Numbered from the stretch's first letter, positions 23,426 through 31,530 are shown. The stretch is DNA of 33,854 bases from Myxococcota bacterium (GCA_017994695.1 JAGOKF010000040.1:1-33854); one strand, 5' to 3'. Numbers and translations are program-made. The notes: generated by a model from the letters alone, not told the origin.

Positions 23426-24567
23426 CGGGTCGCTTCCCCCAGCAGGAGGCCCTTCAGGTCCCGGAGGGACGCCGGACGCGGGCCGTCCTCGACGCTGGTG
23501 CCGTAGAAGGCCACCATGTCCCCGTCGTCGGGACGGTAGCCGTGCATGCCCGCCAGGGGCCGCCTGCCCATGTCCGAGGGGACGATCAGGACCCCCGGGT
23601 CCGCCAGCCAGAACCGCTGGCCGTAGCGCTCCCCGGGGAAGTCGCACCCCCACTCCCGCAGGGTCTCCCCGGGGACCAGCGAGCCGCCCGGCAACGCCGC
23701 CAGCACCGCCTCGATGCGATCCCGGGCCCCCTCCCGGAGATACCAGAACCGCGCCATCGTCGAGTCGTACACCGCGGCATAGTCCCGCCCGAAGACCAGG
23801 CCGGTGCCTTCCACGGGCCCCCGGACGTCCACGGTCCGGGTCACGTCGGCCATCCCGTGGTCGCTGAACAGGTGCAGCCGGACCTCCGAGTGGGCCCGGT
23901 CGGCCAGTTCCAGCACCCGCCGCAGCCGCTCGTCGTACCAGGCCAGGTGCCGGCCCACTTCCGGGTGGCCGGTTCCGACCCGGTGCAGCACCCCGTCGAG
24001 ACCCCCCAGGAAGATCCATGCCAGCCGGCAGGTCCCCCGACGGGCCGCATCCTCCAGGGCCGAAAGGTTCTCCTCCTCGGACCTCCGCCAGTCCGACAGG
24101 TGGAACGGCAGGCCCGCCGCCCGGAGGTCGTCGAACAGCGTCCGCTGCCCGCCCAGGATGCCTCCGGGCTGGTAGAGGTCCCGCTTCTCGGTGTAGTCCA
24201 TCCAGGGGAGCCTCTGCCAGGGGACGGCGTAGAGCTGGAAGTACCCGGTGTAGCCCAGCAGCGGCGCCAGGGCCCGGCTGATCCATCCCCGGACCCGGCC
24301 CCGATCGACGACCGATTCGGGAAGCCACCGCATCCACCCAAGGCGCCGGAAGGGGGATCGGGCCGGGTCGAAGACGAAGAACGAGAAGTGGCCGTGGTCC
24401 CTGGGCGCCGCCCCGGTCAGGATCGTCGGGTCGCAGGTCGAGGAGTAGCCGAACTCGGTGCGCAGCGGGCCGGTCCACCGCAGCCGGTCCCGGAGGATGG
24501 GGTGCCTGGAGGCGATCCGGTGGCCGTAGCCGTCGATGAAGACCGCCAGGACCAGGCGCCCGCCCAT
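23422..24567 (-). CDS. Alkaline-phosphatase-superfamily phosphodiesterase/phosphatase
   Basis: A 381-residue protein of the type I phosphodiesterase/nucleotide pyrophosphatase fold. Visible metal-site motifs are VFIDGYG (D12), a likely Thr nucleophile in YSSTCDPTILTGAAPRDHG (probably T44), LGGLDGVLHRVGTGHP, LFSDHGMADV and a C-terminal LAGMHGYRP. No signal peptide is evident, so it may act in the cytoplasm, unlike most NPP enzymes. It heads the minus-strand unit with the Wzy-like gene, suggesting a role in glycan assembly such as removing or transferring a phospho-substituent; that is inference. Substrate unknown. Confidence 0.85.
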   Translation of the reverse strand: MGGRLVLAVFIDGYGHRIASRHPILRDRLRWTGPLRTEFGYSSTCDPTILTGAAPRDHGHFSFFVFDPARSPFRRLGWMRWLPESVVDRGRVRGWISRALAPLLGYTGYFQLYAVPWQRLPWMDYTEKRDLYQPGGILGGQRTLFDDLRAAGLPFHLSDWRRSEEENLSALEDAARRGTCRLAWIFLGGLDGVLHRVGTGHPEVGRHLAWYDERLRRVLELADRAHSEVRLHLFSDHGMADVTRTVDVRGPVEGTGLVFGRDYAAVYDSTMARFWYLREGARDRIEAVLAALPGGSLVPGETLREWGCDFPGERYGQRFWLADPGVLIVPSDMGRRPLAGMHGYRPDDGDMVAFYGTSVEDGPRPASLRDLKGLLLGEATR

Positions 24568-24647
24568 CGTCTTCCCCCTCGCGCCTTGACGCGCCGCGAC
24601 CGGATGGGCAACGATACCACAGCCCTTCCGGCGGAACAGGAGCCCCC
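24568..24647. promoter_or_regulatory. Divergent promoter region between two glycan operons
   Basis: The 80-nt gap separates divergent genes. On the minus strand TGG-TATCGT (hexamer 24616-24611) is a plausible extended -10 about 44 nt before the hydrolase ATG. On the plus strand TTGACG (24586-24591) is a 5-of-6 -35, but the best -10 at 18 nt (AACGAT) is poor. AGGAG at 24638-24642 is the ribosome binding site of the plus-strand TTG start. Confidence 0.45.
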
Positions 24648-26333
24648 TTGGAACCCGATCCCCCCGGCCCGGTGTCCCGGACCTTCCTGCTGTCGGTGGT
24701 GGTGGAGGACTACTTCCACCACGCCGCCTTCAGCCCCTGGATCCAGCCCGAGCGGTGGCGGCGCTTCGAGGCCCGGGTCGGCACCAACACCCGGCGGGTG
24801 CTGGACCTGCTGGACGAGTTCCACCTGAAGGCGACCTTCTTCACGCTGGGCTGGATCGCCGAAAAGGCCCCCGACCTGATCCGGGAGATCGCCCGGAGGG
24901 GGCACGAGGTGGCCAGCAAGGGCTTCTATCACCGGGGCCTCCGGGAGATGTCCCACCGGGAGTTCCGCCTGGACGTCCGGAGGTCCAGGGAGGTCATCGA
25001 GGCGGCCTCGGGGGTCCGCTGCCTGGGCTTCCGGATCCCCCAGGGCACCTTCACGCCCGACGATCTCTGGGCCCTGGACACCCTGGCCGAGGAGGGCTTC
25101 GCCTACGACTCCTCCTTCTACCCCAGGATGTGGGACGTGCGGACCGAGCCCTGGCGCCGGATGCCCCACCGGCACCACCACGCGGGCCGGGACATCTGGG
25201 AGGTCCCCCTCTCCACCGTCGGCCCTCCCTGGTTCAGCCTGCCGGCCGCCGGGGGCAACTACTTCCGCCAGGCCCCGGCCTTCCTGACCCGGCGCCTGCT
25301 GGAGTCCTGGCACCGGTTCCGCCCCGACCCCTTCTCGCTCTACTTCCACGTCTGGGAACTGGACCCCGACCTCCCGCGGATCGAGGCCGTGGACCGGCTG
25401 ACCCGGCTGCGGCAGTACCGCAACCTGGACCGGATGGAGCCCCTGCTCCGGGACCTGTTCCGGCGCTACTCCTTCAGTCCCATCGCCCGCTGGCTGGGCC
25501 TCGATCCCGGGGCCCCGGTCCCGGCCCTCCCGGGAGCGCCCGAGCCGCCCGCCCCCCGCGCCCGCCGGGGCAGGAAACGCCCCGCCAGTCCCGGGCTCCG
25601 GCCGGAACGCATCCCCATCACCATCGTGGTCCCCCTCTTCCAGGAGGAGCAGTCCCTGGGGTACCTTCGGAACACCCTGGAGGAGGCCCTGCCCCGGTTC
25701 GAGGAACGCTACGAGGTCCACTTCGTCTTCGTGGACGACGGCAGCACGGACCGGACCTGGGAGGTCCTGCGCCAGACCTTCGGGGACTGGCCCCGGGTGG
25801 AATTCCACCGGCTCCCGGAGAACCGCGGGGTCGCCGGCGCGATCCTGGAGGGCATCCGCCGGGCCCCCACCGAGGTGGTCTGCAGCATCGACGCCGACTG
25901 CACCTACGACCCCCGGCAGCTGCTCGAGATGATCCCCCTCCTGTCCGAGGACGTGGACATGGTGACGGCGTCCCCCTACCACCCCCAGGGACAGGTCCTG
26001 AACGTCCCGAAGTGGCGACTGACCCTTTCGAAGGGGCTCTCGTTCCTCTACCGCCGGGTCCTCCACAACCACCTGGCGACCTACACCGCCTGCGTCCGGG
26101 TCTATCGCCGGTCGGCCCTGGAGCGGGTCCAGGTCCGGGAGGGGGGCTTCCTGGGCGTGGTGGAGATGCTGGCCCGGATGGACCTGGCCGGGTCCCGGAT
26201 CGTCGAGTCCCCGGCGGTGCTGGAGGTCCGGATGCTCGGCCGGTCGAAGATGAAGATCCTCCGGACGATCAAGGGACACCTCCGGCTCTACCGGCAGATC
26301 GCCGCCGCCCGCTATCTGGGAAGGACGCCATGA
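24648..26333 (+). CDS. Pseudo-deacetylase/GT2 glycosyltransferase fusion
   Basis: A 561-residue two-domain protein. Residues about 12-285 match the exosortase-locus polysaccharide deacetylase family (NodB plus DUF3473): EDYFHHAAF, NTRRVLDLLDEFHLKATFFTLGW, GHEVAS, FAYDSSFYPR, GGNYFR and YFHVWELDPDLPR. Two key positions are changed. The motif-1 catalytic Asp (TIDVEDYF in the family) is Val18, and the first metal His of SHGYxH is Lys91 (ASKGFYH). After a Pro/Arg-rich linker (about 287-320) comes a GT2 domain (about 322-545) with ITIVVPLFQEEQS, VDDGSTDRT and DAD (D415/D417), like polyprenyl-phosphate glycosyltransferases. No C-terminal membrane segments are seen. The TTG start is set by AGGAG 5 nt upstream. 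The GT2 half looks intact; the NodB half may bind glycan without hydrolysis. Confidence 0.85.
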   Translation: MEPDPPGPVSRTFLLSVVVEDYFHHAAFSPWIQPERWRRFEARVGTNTRRVLDLLDEFHLKATFFTLGWIAEKAPDLIREIARRGHEVASKGFYHRGLREMSHREFRLDVRRSREVIEAASGVRCLGFRIPQGTFTPDDLWALDTLAEEGFAYDSSFYPRMWDVRTEPWRRMPHRHHHAGRDIWEVPLSTVGPPWFSLPAAGGNYFRQAPAFLTRRLLESWHRFRPDPFSLYFHVWELDPDLPRIEAVDRLTRLRQYRNLDRMEPLLRDLFRRYSFSPIARWLGLDPGAPVPALPGAPEPPAPRARRGRKRPASPGLRPERIPITIVVPLFQEEQSLGYLRNTLEEALPRFEERYEVHFVFVDDGSTDRTWEVLRQTFGDWPRVEFHRLPENRGVAGAILEGIRRAPTEVVCSIDADCTYDPRQLLEMIPLLSEDVDMVTASPYHPQGQVLNVPKWRLTLSKGLSFLYRRVLHNHLATYTACVRVYRRSALERVQVREGGFLGVVEMLARMDLAGSRIVESPAVLEVRMLGRSKMKILRTIKGHLRLYRQIAAARYLGRTP

Positions 26334-27706
26334 AGACGACCCCGCGGATCGGGATCATCGGCGGCGGGATGATGGGCCTGGCGATGGCCCACCGCCTGGC
26401 GGGCACCGGGGCCCGGGTCACCGTGATCGAGGCCGCGGCCGAGCCCGGGGGCCTGGCGGCCCCCTGGACCATCGGGGACGTGACCTGGGACCGGCACTAC
26501 CACGTCATCCTGGCCTCGGACCGGACCCTGCGAAGGCTCCTGGCGGAGGTCGGCCTGGACGGGACCATCCGCTGGGGCACCACCCGGACGGGGGTCTTCG
26601 GGGGCGGACGCCTCCACTCGATGTCCAACACGCTGGAATACCTGTCGTTCCCGCTGCTGTCGCCGCTGGACAAGGCCCGCCTGGGCCTGACCATCCTGGC
26701 CGCCGATCGCATCCACGACGGCCTGGCGATGGAGCAGGTCCCGGTGGAGGACTGGCTGGTCCGCTGGTCGGGACGCCGGACCTGGGAACGCTTCTGGCTG
26801 CCCCTGCTCCGGAGCAAACTGGGCGAGAACTGGAAGCGGACCTCGGCGGCCTTCATCTGGGCCACCATCCGGCGTCTCCACGCCGCCCGGGACGCGGGCC
26901 TGGAACGGGAGCGCTTCGGCTACGTCCCCGGAGGGTACGCCCGGATCCTCCGTCGCCTCGCGGAGGCGCTGGCCCGGGAGGGCGTGCAGATGCGCCTTTC
27001 CTGCCCCGTCCGCCGGGTCTCCTCGGCGGGGGGGCGGCCGAAGGTCCACTTCCCCGACGGCCGCACCGAGTCCTTCGACACCGTGGTGGTGACCCTGGCG
27101 GCGCCCCTGGCGGCCCGGCTCCTCCCCGACCTGCCCCCCGAACCGGCGAGGCGCATGGCCGAGGTTCCCTACCAGGGGATCGTCTGCGCCTCCCTGCTCC
27201 TCCGGCGGCCCCTCTCGGGCTTCTACGTCACGAACCTGCTGGATCCGTTCCCCTTCACCGGCATCATCGAGATGACGGCCCTGGTGCCCCCGGAGGAGAT
27301 GGGCGGCCGGCACCTCGTCTATCTTCCCCGGTACGTTCCCTCGGACGACCCCTTCCTGCGGGTGCCCGACGACGCCGTCCGGAGGGAGTTCCTCCAGGGT
27401 CTCCGGCAGGTCCACCCGGACCTCCGGGAGGACGACGTCGAGGCCTTCCGGGTCAGCCGCGTCTCCCACGTGATGGCCATCCCGACCCTCGGGGCCTCCT
27501 CGCGCCTGCCGCCGATCCGCACCCCGCTCCCGGGCGTCTATGCCGCCGGGTCCGCCCACATCGTCCACGGCACCCTGAACGTCGAGGAGACGGTTCGGCT
27601 GGCCGAGCGGGTCGCCCGGGCCCTTCCCCACCCGGACGCCTTCGGGGACGACGGCCTGCCCCGCGAACCCCGGTCATCCCCTCCTGGACAAGGAGACCCT
27701 CCATGA
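26330..27706 (+). CDS. FAD/NAD(P)-dependent amine-oxidase-like oxidoreductase
   Basis: A 458-residue flavoprotein of the amine oxidase/protoporphyrinogen oxidase-like superfamily. The dinucleotide fold is clear: GIIGGGMMGLAMAHRLAGTG with the acidic end VIEAAAEPGG, and a C-terminal FAD contact in GVYAAGSAHIVHGTLNVEETV. The central part (LPLLRSKLGENWKRTSAAFIW) is substrate-binding in this family. Such genes recur in glycan loci and some relatives are UDP-galactopyranose mutases, but I do not see enough to claim that activity. It overlaps both neighbours by 4 nt, so it works with the fusion GT2 and the next deacetylase. Confidence 0.85.
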   Translation: MKTTPRIGIIGGGMMGLAMAHRLAGTGARVTVIEAAAEPGGLAAPWTIGDVTWDRHYHVILASDRTLRRLLAEVGLDGTIRWGTTRTGVFGGGRLHSMSNTLEYLSFPLLSPLDKARLGLTILAADRIHDGLAMEQVPVEDWLVRWSGRRTWERFWLPLLRSKLGENWKRTSAAFIWATIRRLHAARDAGLERERFGYVPGGYARILRRLAEALAREGVQMRLSCPVRRVSSAGGRPKVHFPDGRTESFDTVVVTLAAPLAARLLPDLPPEPARRMAEVPYQGIVCASLLLRRPLSGFYVTNLLDPFPFTGIIEMTALVPPEEMGGRHLVYLPRYVPSDDPFLRVPDDAVRREFLQGLRQVHPDLREDDVEAFRVSRVSHVMAIPTLGASSRLPPIRTPLPGVYAAGSAHIVHGTLNVEETVRLAERVARALPHPDAFGDDGLPREPRSSPPGQGDPP

Positions 27707-28686
27707 AGCCCCCTGCGAGCCTCTCCCTGGACCTGGACAACCTCTGGTCCTACATGAAGGTCCACAACGACCCCGGCTGGGAGTCCTTCCCGACCTACCT
27801 CCCCGACGCGGTCCCGAAGATTTTGGACCTGCTGGAAGGCCTGGACCTGCGCCTGACCTTCTTCCTGGTGGGCCAGGACGCCGCGAAGCCCGAGAACGCC
27901 CAGGCGATGCGCCGGATCGCCGACTCGGCCCACGAGGTCGGCAACCACTCCTTCTTCCATGAGCCCTGGCTGCACCGCTATTCCCCGGCCCAGGTCGAGG
28001 AGGAGATCGCCCGGGCCGAGGAGGCGATCCTCCAGGCCACCGGCCGGCGACCCGAGGGCTTCCGGGGCCCGGGATACAGCCTGTCGGCCACCGTGATCCG
28101 GGTGCTGTCGGACCGGGGCTACCGCTACGACGCCTCCACCTTCCCGACCTTCCTGGGACCCGCCGCCCGGGCCTACTACTTCATGACCTCCCGCCTGGGC
28201 ACCAGGGAACGGGACGAGCGGGGAGCCCTCTTCGGGACCCTCCGGGACGGGCTGCGGCCCCTGACCCCCTACCGGTGGCGCCTGCCCGGCGGCCCCGGAC
28301 TGATCGAGGTCCCCGTGACGGTGATCCCGGCGGTCCGGATTCCCTTCCACCTGACCTACGTCCTCTATCTCTCCACCTTCTCGAAGGCCGCGGCCCGCCT
28401 CTATTTCCAGTCGGCGATGCAGGCCTGCCGGGCCTTCGGGGTGGAACCGTCGCTGCTCCTGCACCCCCTGGACTTCCTGGGGGGGGACGAGGCCCCGGGC
28501 CTGGCCTTCTTCCCCGGCATGAACCTCCCGGGGGAGGAGAAGCGCCGCCGCACCCGGCAGTACCTGGCCGACTTCGGGGCGACCTTCGACGTGCAGCCGA
28601 TGGGGGCCTACGTCCGGATCCTCGAGGGCCGCCCGGCCCTGCCCGTCCGGGATCCGGACTTCCCCCCCTCCCGGGAGTCCCCATGA
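27703..28686 (+). CDS. Polysaccharide deacetylase (NodB fold), motifs intact
   Basis: A 327-residue NodB-fold (CE4-like) protein with no signal peptide. Motif 1 is LSLDLDN (D10, D12), motif 2 is HEVGNHSFFH (H82, H86), and motif 3 is GFRGPGYS (R121). LLLHPLDFL supplies the late His. Metal-binding and catalytic positions therefore look complete, in contrast to the fused domain two genes upstream. It should remove N-acetyl (or another acyl) group from a sugar or lipid-linked sugar on the cytoplasmic side. CAAGGAGACCCTCC precedes the ATG. Both ends are 4-nt overlaps. Confidence 0.9.
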   Translation: MKPPASLSLDLDNLWSYMKVHNDPGWESFPTYLPDAVPKILDLLEGLDLRLTFFLVGQDAAKPENAQAMRRIADSAHEVGNHSFFHEPWLHRYSPAQVEEEIARAEEAILQATGRRPEGFRGPGYSLSATVIRVLSDRGYRYDASTFPTFLGPAARAYYFMTSRLGTRERDERGALFGTLRDGLRPLTPYRWRLPGGPGLIEVPVTVIPAVRIPFHLTYVLYLSTFSKAAARLYFQSAMQACRAFGVEPSLLLHPLDFLGGDEAPGLAFFPGMNLPGEEKRRRTRQYLADFGATFDVQPMGAYVRILEGRPALPVRDPDFPPSRESP

Positions 28687-30206
28687 GACCCCTGCCGAGA
28701 CTCCCCGGGTGGGTCCCCTGGGCGGCCTCGATGGCGGCGCTGCTGGCCATCCAGTTCCTCTGCTGGGGCACCCCCGTCCCCGCGGGCAACGAGGACCACT
28801 ACCTGGCGGTGCTGCGGCGGGTCGCCGACCCGTCCTTCCTGGCCGGGGACTGGACCTTCGGGCCCCGCCTGCCGGACCGCTGGGTCTTCGACACCCTGTT
28901 CGGGCACCTGGCTCGGTGGATCCCCCTGGAGGCCCTGGGATGGACCGGGCGAATCGCCACGTGGGTGGCCTCCCTGGCGGGCCTGGTCCGGATCGCCCGG
29001 GTCCTGGGCCTCGGAGCCGCCGGGACCACCGGGGCCCTGGGCCTGTTCCTGCTGCTGGGCCAGGCCCTGGTGGGCGGCGAGTGGATGCTCGGCTGGTTCG
29101 AGGCCAAGGCAGTGGCCTGGAGCCTGTGGCTGCACGGCACGGCCGACGTGCTCGGGGGACGGCGTTCCCGGGGGGCGCTGCTGGCGGGCCTGGCGGCGGT
29201 CTTCCACCCGGCGGTGGGCCTGGTGGCCGGGGCGGCCCTGGCGACGGCCATGCTGGCCACCGTCCGACCCTTGCGGTCGCTGGTCCGCCCCGCCGCGATC
29301 GGGAGCGCCGCGGCCCTGCCCGGACTGGCCCAGGCCCTGGCGATGATGGCCGCGTCGGGGGAGTCCTCCCCCGGGGACTGGGAGTTTCTGGCCCGGACCT
29401 TCCTGCGCATCCACCTGGACGCCTCGACCTTCGACCGCACCCTGGTGCTGGCCACCGGCATCGCGGCGGCCCTCGTCCTGTGGGAGGCCCGGCGCCATCC
29501 CCGCCAGGGTGCCTGGCGCCTCGCCCCGTGGCTGCTGGCCCTTCCGGGAGCCCTGTTCCTGGCGGGATGGGTGGCCGACCGGCTGGAGGCCTGGTCCCTG
29601 ATGGCCCTGACCCCCTACCGGATCCTCCCTCCCCTCGCCCTGCTGCTCGGCTGCCTGTCCGGGGCCTCCCTCCTCCGGCAACCCGACCCGGTGACCCGGC
29701 TGCGGGGAGGGCTGCTGCTGGCCGCCGCCTTCCTCCTCTGCCTGCCCCCCCTGCCCTGGCTGGTCCGGGACCGGCTGGCGGAATTCCGGTCGGCCTGGAA
29801 CTCCCCCGGGGATCCCTGGCAGGAGGCCTTCGACTGGGTCGCCGCCCACACCCCGGAGGACGCCCTGGTGCTGGCCCCACCCTGGCGGGGCGACGCGGCC
29901 CTCCGGATGCGCCGTCCCCAGGTGGTCCACGCGGCGATGCCCCGCTACGACCGCCTAGCCGAGTGGCACCGGCGGGTCGCCGACCTCCTGGGCGAGGACC
30001 TCCCGGACCGCCAGACCCGGGACCTGGGAGAGGTCTGGCGGAGGGCGAAGGCCCGGTGGGCCGTGATGCCCCCGTCCCGGGTCTCGGACCTGGCCGCCCG
30101 GTACGGCGCCGCCTTCATCGTCACTGACGCCCCCCTGCCCGGCACCCCGGCCTTCCGGTCCGGTCCCGTGGCGGTCCATGCCCTTCCCCTGGGCTCCGCT
30201 CCCTGA
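28683..30206 (+). CDS. Multi-pass membrane protein, GT-C/DUF6798-like
   Basis: A 507-residue protein with roughly ten hydrophobic segments across residues 10-360 and a soluble C-terminal domain (about 370-507, QEAFDWVAAHTPEDALVLAPPW). The early loop GNEDHYLAVLRRVADPSFLAGDW, with WMLGWFEAKAVAW and FHPAVGLVAG, recalls GT-C-like proteins annotated as DUF6798. No defined lipid-linked sugar transferase motif is certain. It is the last gene of its operon. It may add a sugar from a polyprenyl-phosphate donor on the periplasmic side, which would suit the GT2 fusion upstream as donor maker; that link is inference. Confidence 0.75.
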   Translation: MRPLPRLPGWVPWAASMAALLAIQFLCWGTPVPAGNEDHYLAVLRRVADPSFLAGDWTFGPRLPDRWVFDTLFGHLARWIPLEALGWTGRIATWVASLAGLVRIARVLGLGAAGTTGALGLFLLLGQALVGGEWMLGWFEAKAVAWSLWLHGTADVLGGRRSRGALLAGLAAVFHPAVGLVAGAALATAMLATVRPLRSLVRPAAIGSAAALPGLAQALAMMAASGESSPGDWEFLARTFLRIHLDASTFDRTLVLATGIAAALVLWEARRHPRQGAWRLAPWLLALPGALFLAGWVADRLEAWSLMALTPYRILPPLALLLGCLSGASLLRQPDPVTRLRGGLLLAAAFLLCLPPLPWLVRDRLAEFRSAWNSPGDPWQEAFDWVAAHTPEDALVLAPPWRGDAALRMRRPQVVHAAMPRYDRLAEWHRRVADLLGEDLPDRQTRDLGEVWRRAKARWAVMPPSRVSDLAARYGAAFIVTDAPLPGTPAFRSGPVAVHALPLGSAP

Positions 30207-30224
30207 CGTTCCCCCCGGGGGCCG

Positions 30225-30253
30225 TTGCATCCCCGGATCAAAGAATCTATTCT
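30225..30253 (+). promoter_or_regulatory. Promoter for the initiating sugar transferase
   Basis: TTGCAT and TATTCT are separated by exactly 17 nt in a locally AT-rich patch (CAAAGAATCTATTCTGAAGG) between the membrane protein and the sugar transferase. Transcription from about 30260 would give a leader of about 145 nt. Confidence 0.5.
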
Positions 30254-30323
30254 GAAGGCGAGTTTCCCGGGGAGGCCTAAAGAATTCCGGCACGCCGTCC
30301 GATGACTCTCCCTGGCCACCCGA

Positions 30324-30394
30324 CTGGCGGGATCCTTGGACGTCGCCAGAAACGCCTGGGGGAAGGCGGAAGGGGGGCCGTTCCTGGGAAACGG
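30324..30394 (+). promoter_or_regulatory. Leader with three successive small hairpins
   Basis: Stems CTGGCG/CGCCAG (30324-30349), CGCCT/AGGCG (30353-30368) and CCGTT/AACGG (30378-30394) precede the ribosome binding site GGGGGAAG (30393-30400). The last stem touches it. I see no match to a known riboswitch. Hairpins are common in this base composition, so regulation is only a possibility. Confidence 0.3.
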
Positions 30395-30403
30395 GGGAAG
30401 CCC

Positions 30404-31522
30404 ATGCTGTTCGCCGCACTCGCCCGGAGAGTCCGCGTCCGGAAGATGCGCCGGTCCGTGCCGCCGATGCCCGGACTGCTGCCCCAGGAGGAGTTCCACC
30501 GGCTGCTGGCCCGGGAGCGGTCCCGGGCCGACCGGAACTCCCATCCCTTCTCGATGGTGCAGTTCTCCACCTCGGACCTCCCGCCGGACCGCCTCCGGAA
30601 GGTCGCCCGGATCCTGCTGGACCACCGGCGCCTGACCGACGACGTGGGCGTGGTCCGGGACCTGGACCTGGGGACCGTGCTGCCGGACACCTCCGCCGAG
30701 GGAGCCCGGATCTACGCGGAACGGATCCACGGCGCCCTGCAGCGGCGGGGCTTCGACGTCGGGCACCGCATCTTCACCTACCCCGGCAACTTCGGTCCCG
30801 AGGCCCTGGAACTCCACCCGCCGCGACCCGGGGATTCCCAGGAAGCCGGAGGCGACCGGGAGGAGGCCCAGGCATCGCCTGCGACCGCCCGTGCCGAGAA
30901 CATGGAGACCTGGTTCCTCCAGCCGCTCCCGTGGTGGAAGCGGGCGATGGACGTCGTGATCTCCTCGGCCGCGCTGCTGATCCTGGCCCCGGTGATGGCC
31001 ACGGTGGCGGTAATCGTGAAGGCCACGAGCCCCGGGCCCGTGCTGTTCCGCCAGCAGCGGGCCGGGAGGGGGGGACGCCCCTTCACCTTCTACAAGTTCC
31101 GCACGATGGTGGTGAACGCCGAGGAACTGAAGGAGAAGTTGCGGCAGAACAGCGAGGTGGAGGGCCCGGTGTTCAAGATGGCCCGGGACCCCCGGATCAC
31201 CCCCGTGGGCCGCTGGCTCCGCCGCCTGTCCCTGGACGAACTCCCCCAGTTGTGGAACGTCCTGCGGGGCGACATGTCCCTGGTCGGTCCCCGGCCGCCG
31301 ACGCTGGACGAGGTGCAGAAGTACGCCCCGTGGCAGCGCCAGCGCCTGTGGCTGACCGGCGGGATCACCGGCATCTGGCAGACCAGCGGCCGCCACGAGG
31401 TGGGCTTCGTCGAGTGGATGCGGATGGATGCCCGGTACGCCCGGCGGCGGTCCTTCTGGATGGACGTGCGGCTGCTGGCCCGGACGGTCACCGCGGTGCT
31501 GACCACCCGGGGCGCCTCCTGA
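30404..31522 (+). CDS. Initiating sugar-phosphate transferase with degenerate GGDEF domain
   Basis: A 372-residue protein. Residues about 24-125 align with a GGDEF domain: EEFHRLLARERSRADRNSHPF at the start, then RRLTDDVGVVRDLDLGTVLP and AEGARIYAERIHGAL. The GGDEF signature is replaced by RDLDL (85-89), so it cannot be an ordinary diguanylate cyclase. After a linker (about 135-175) comes one membrane helix (about 184-206) and the polyprenyl-phosphate sugar-1-phosphate transferase domain: KRAMDVVIS, KFRTMVVNAE, RWLRRLSLDELPQLWNV (D278/E279), GDMSLVGPRP. It starts glycan assembly on undecaprenyl phosphate. The usual WbaP-type N-terminal helices are absent. ATG 30404 has GGGGGAAG nearby; the in-frame ATG 30302 lacks a ribosome site and would add Arg/Gly-rich sequence. 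Confidence 0.88.
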   Translation: MLFAALARRVRVRKMRRSVPPMPGLLPQEEFHRLLARERSRADRNSHPFSMVQFSTSDLPPDRLRKVARILLDHRRLTDDVGVVRDLDLGTVLPDTSAEGARIYAERIHGALQRRGFDVGHRIFTYPGNFGPEALELHPPRPGDSQEAGGDREEAQASPATARAENMETWFLQPLPWWKRAMDVVISSAALLILAPVMATVAVIVKATSPGPVLFRQQRAGRGGRPFTFYKFRTMVVNAEELKEKLRQNSEVEGPVFKMARDPRITPVGRWLRRLSLDELPQLWNVLRGDMSLVGPRPPTLDEVQKYAPWQRQRLWLTGGITGIWQTSGRHEVGFVEWMRMDARYARRRSFWMDVRLLARTVTAVLTTRGAS

Positions 31523-31530
31523 CGGCGCCC
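31510..31530. terminator. Hairpin enclosing the sugar transferase stop codon
   Basis: GGGCGCC and GGCGCCC form a perfect 7-bp stem whose 7-nt loop contains the TGA. It lies between convergent genes and, with GGATC-CCC-GATCC at 31549-31561, may end transcription in both directions. No T-run is present. Confidence 0.4.

Noticed and set aside
26330-27706. UDP-galactopyranose mutase
   Set aside because: The flavin fold fits, but I could not identify mutase-specific residues; kept as a general FAD oxidoreductase.
30302-30403. N-terminal extension of the sugar transferase from ATG 30302
   Set aside because: No ribosome binding site, Arg/Gly-rich sequence, and ATG 30404 has a good upstream GGGGGAAG.
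30254-30403. c-di-GMP (GEMM) riboswitch before the sugar transferase
   Set aside because: Attractive because of the GGDEF-like domain, but the conserved GEMM core sequences are absent.
8354-31530. Many additional GC-rich inverted repeats
   Set aside because: Short CCGG-type stems occur everywhere at this base composition; only those directly behind stop codons were listed as terminator candidates.
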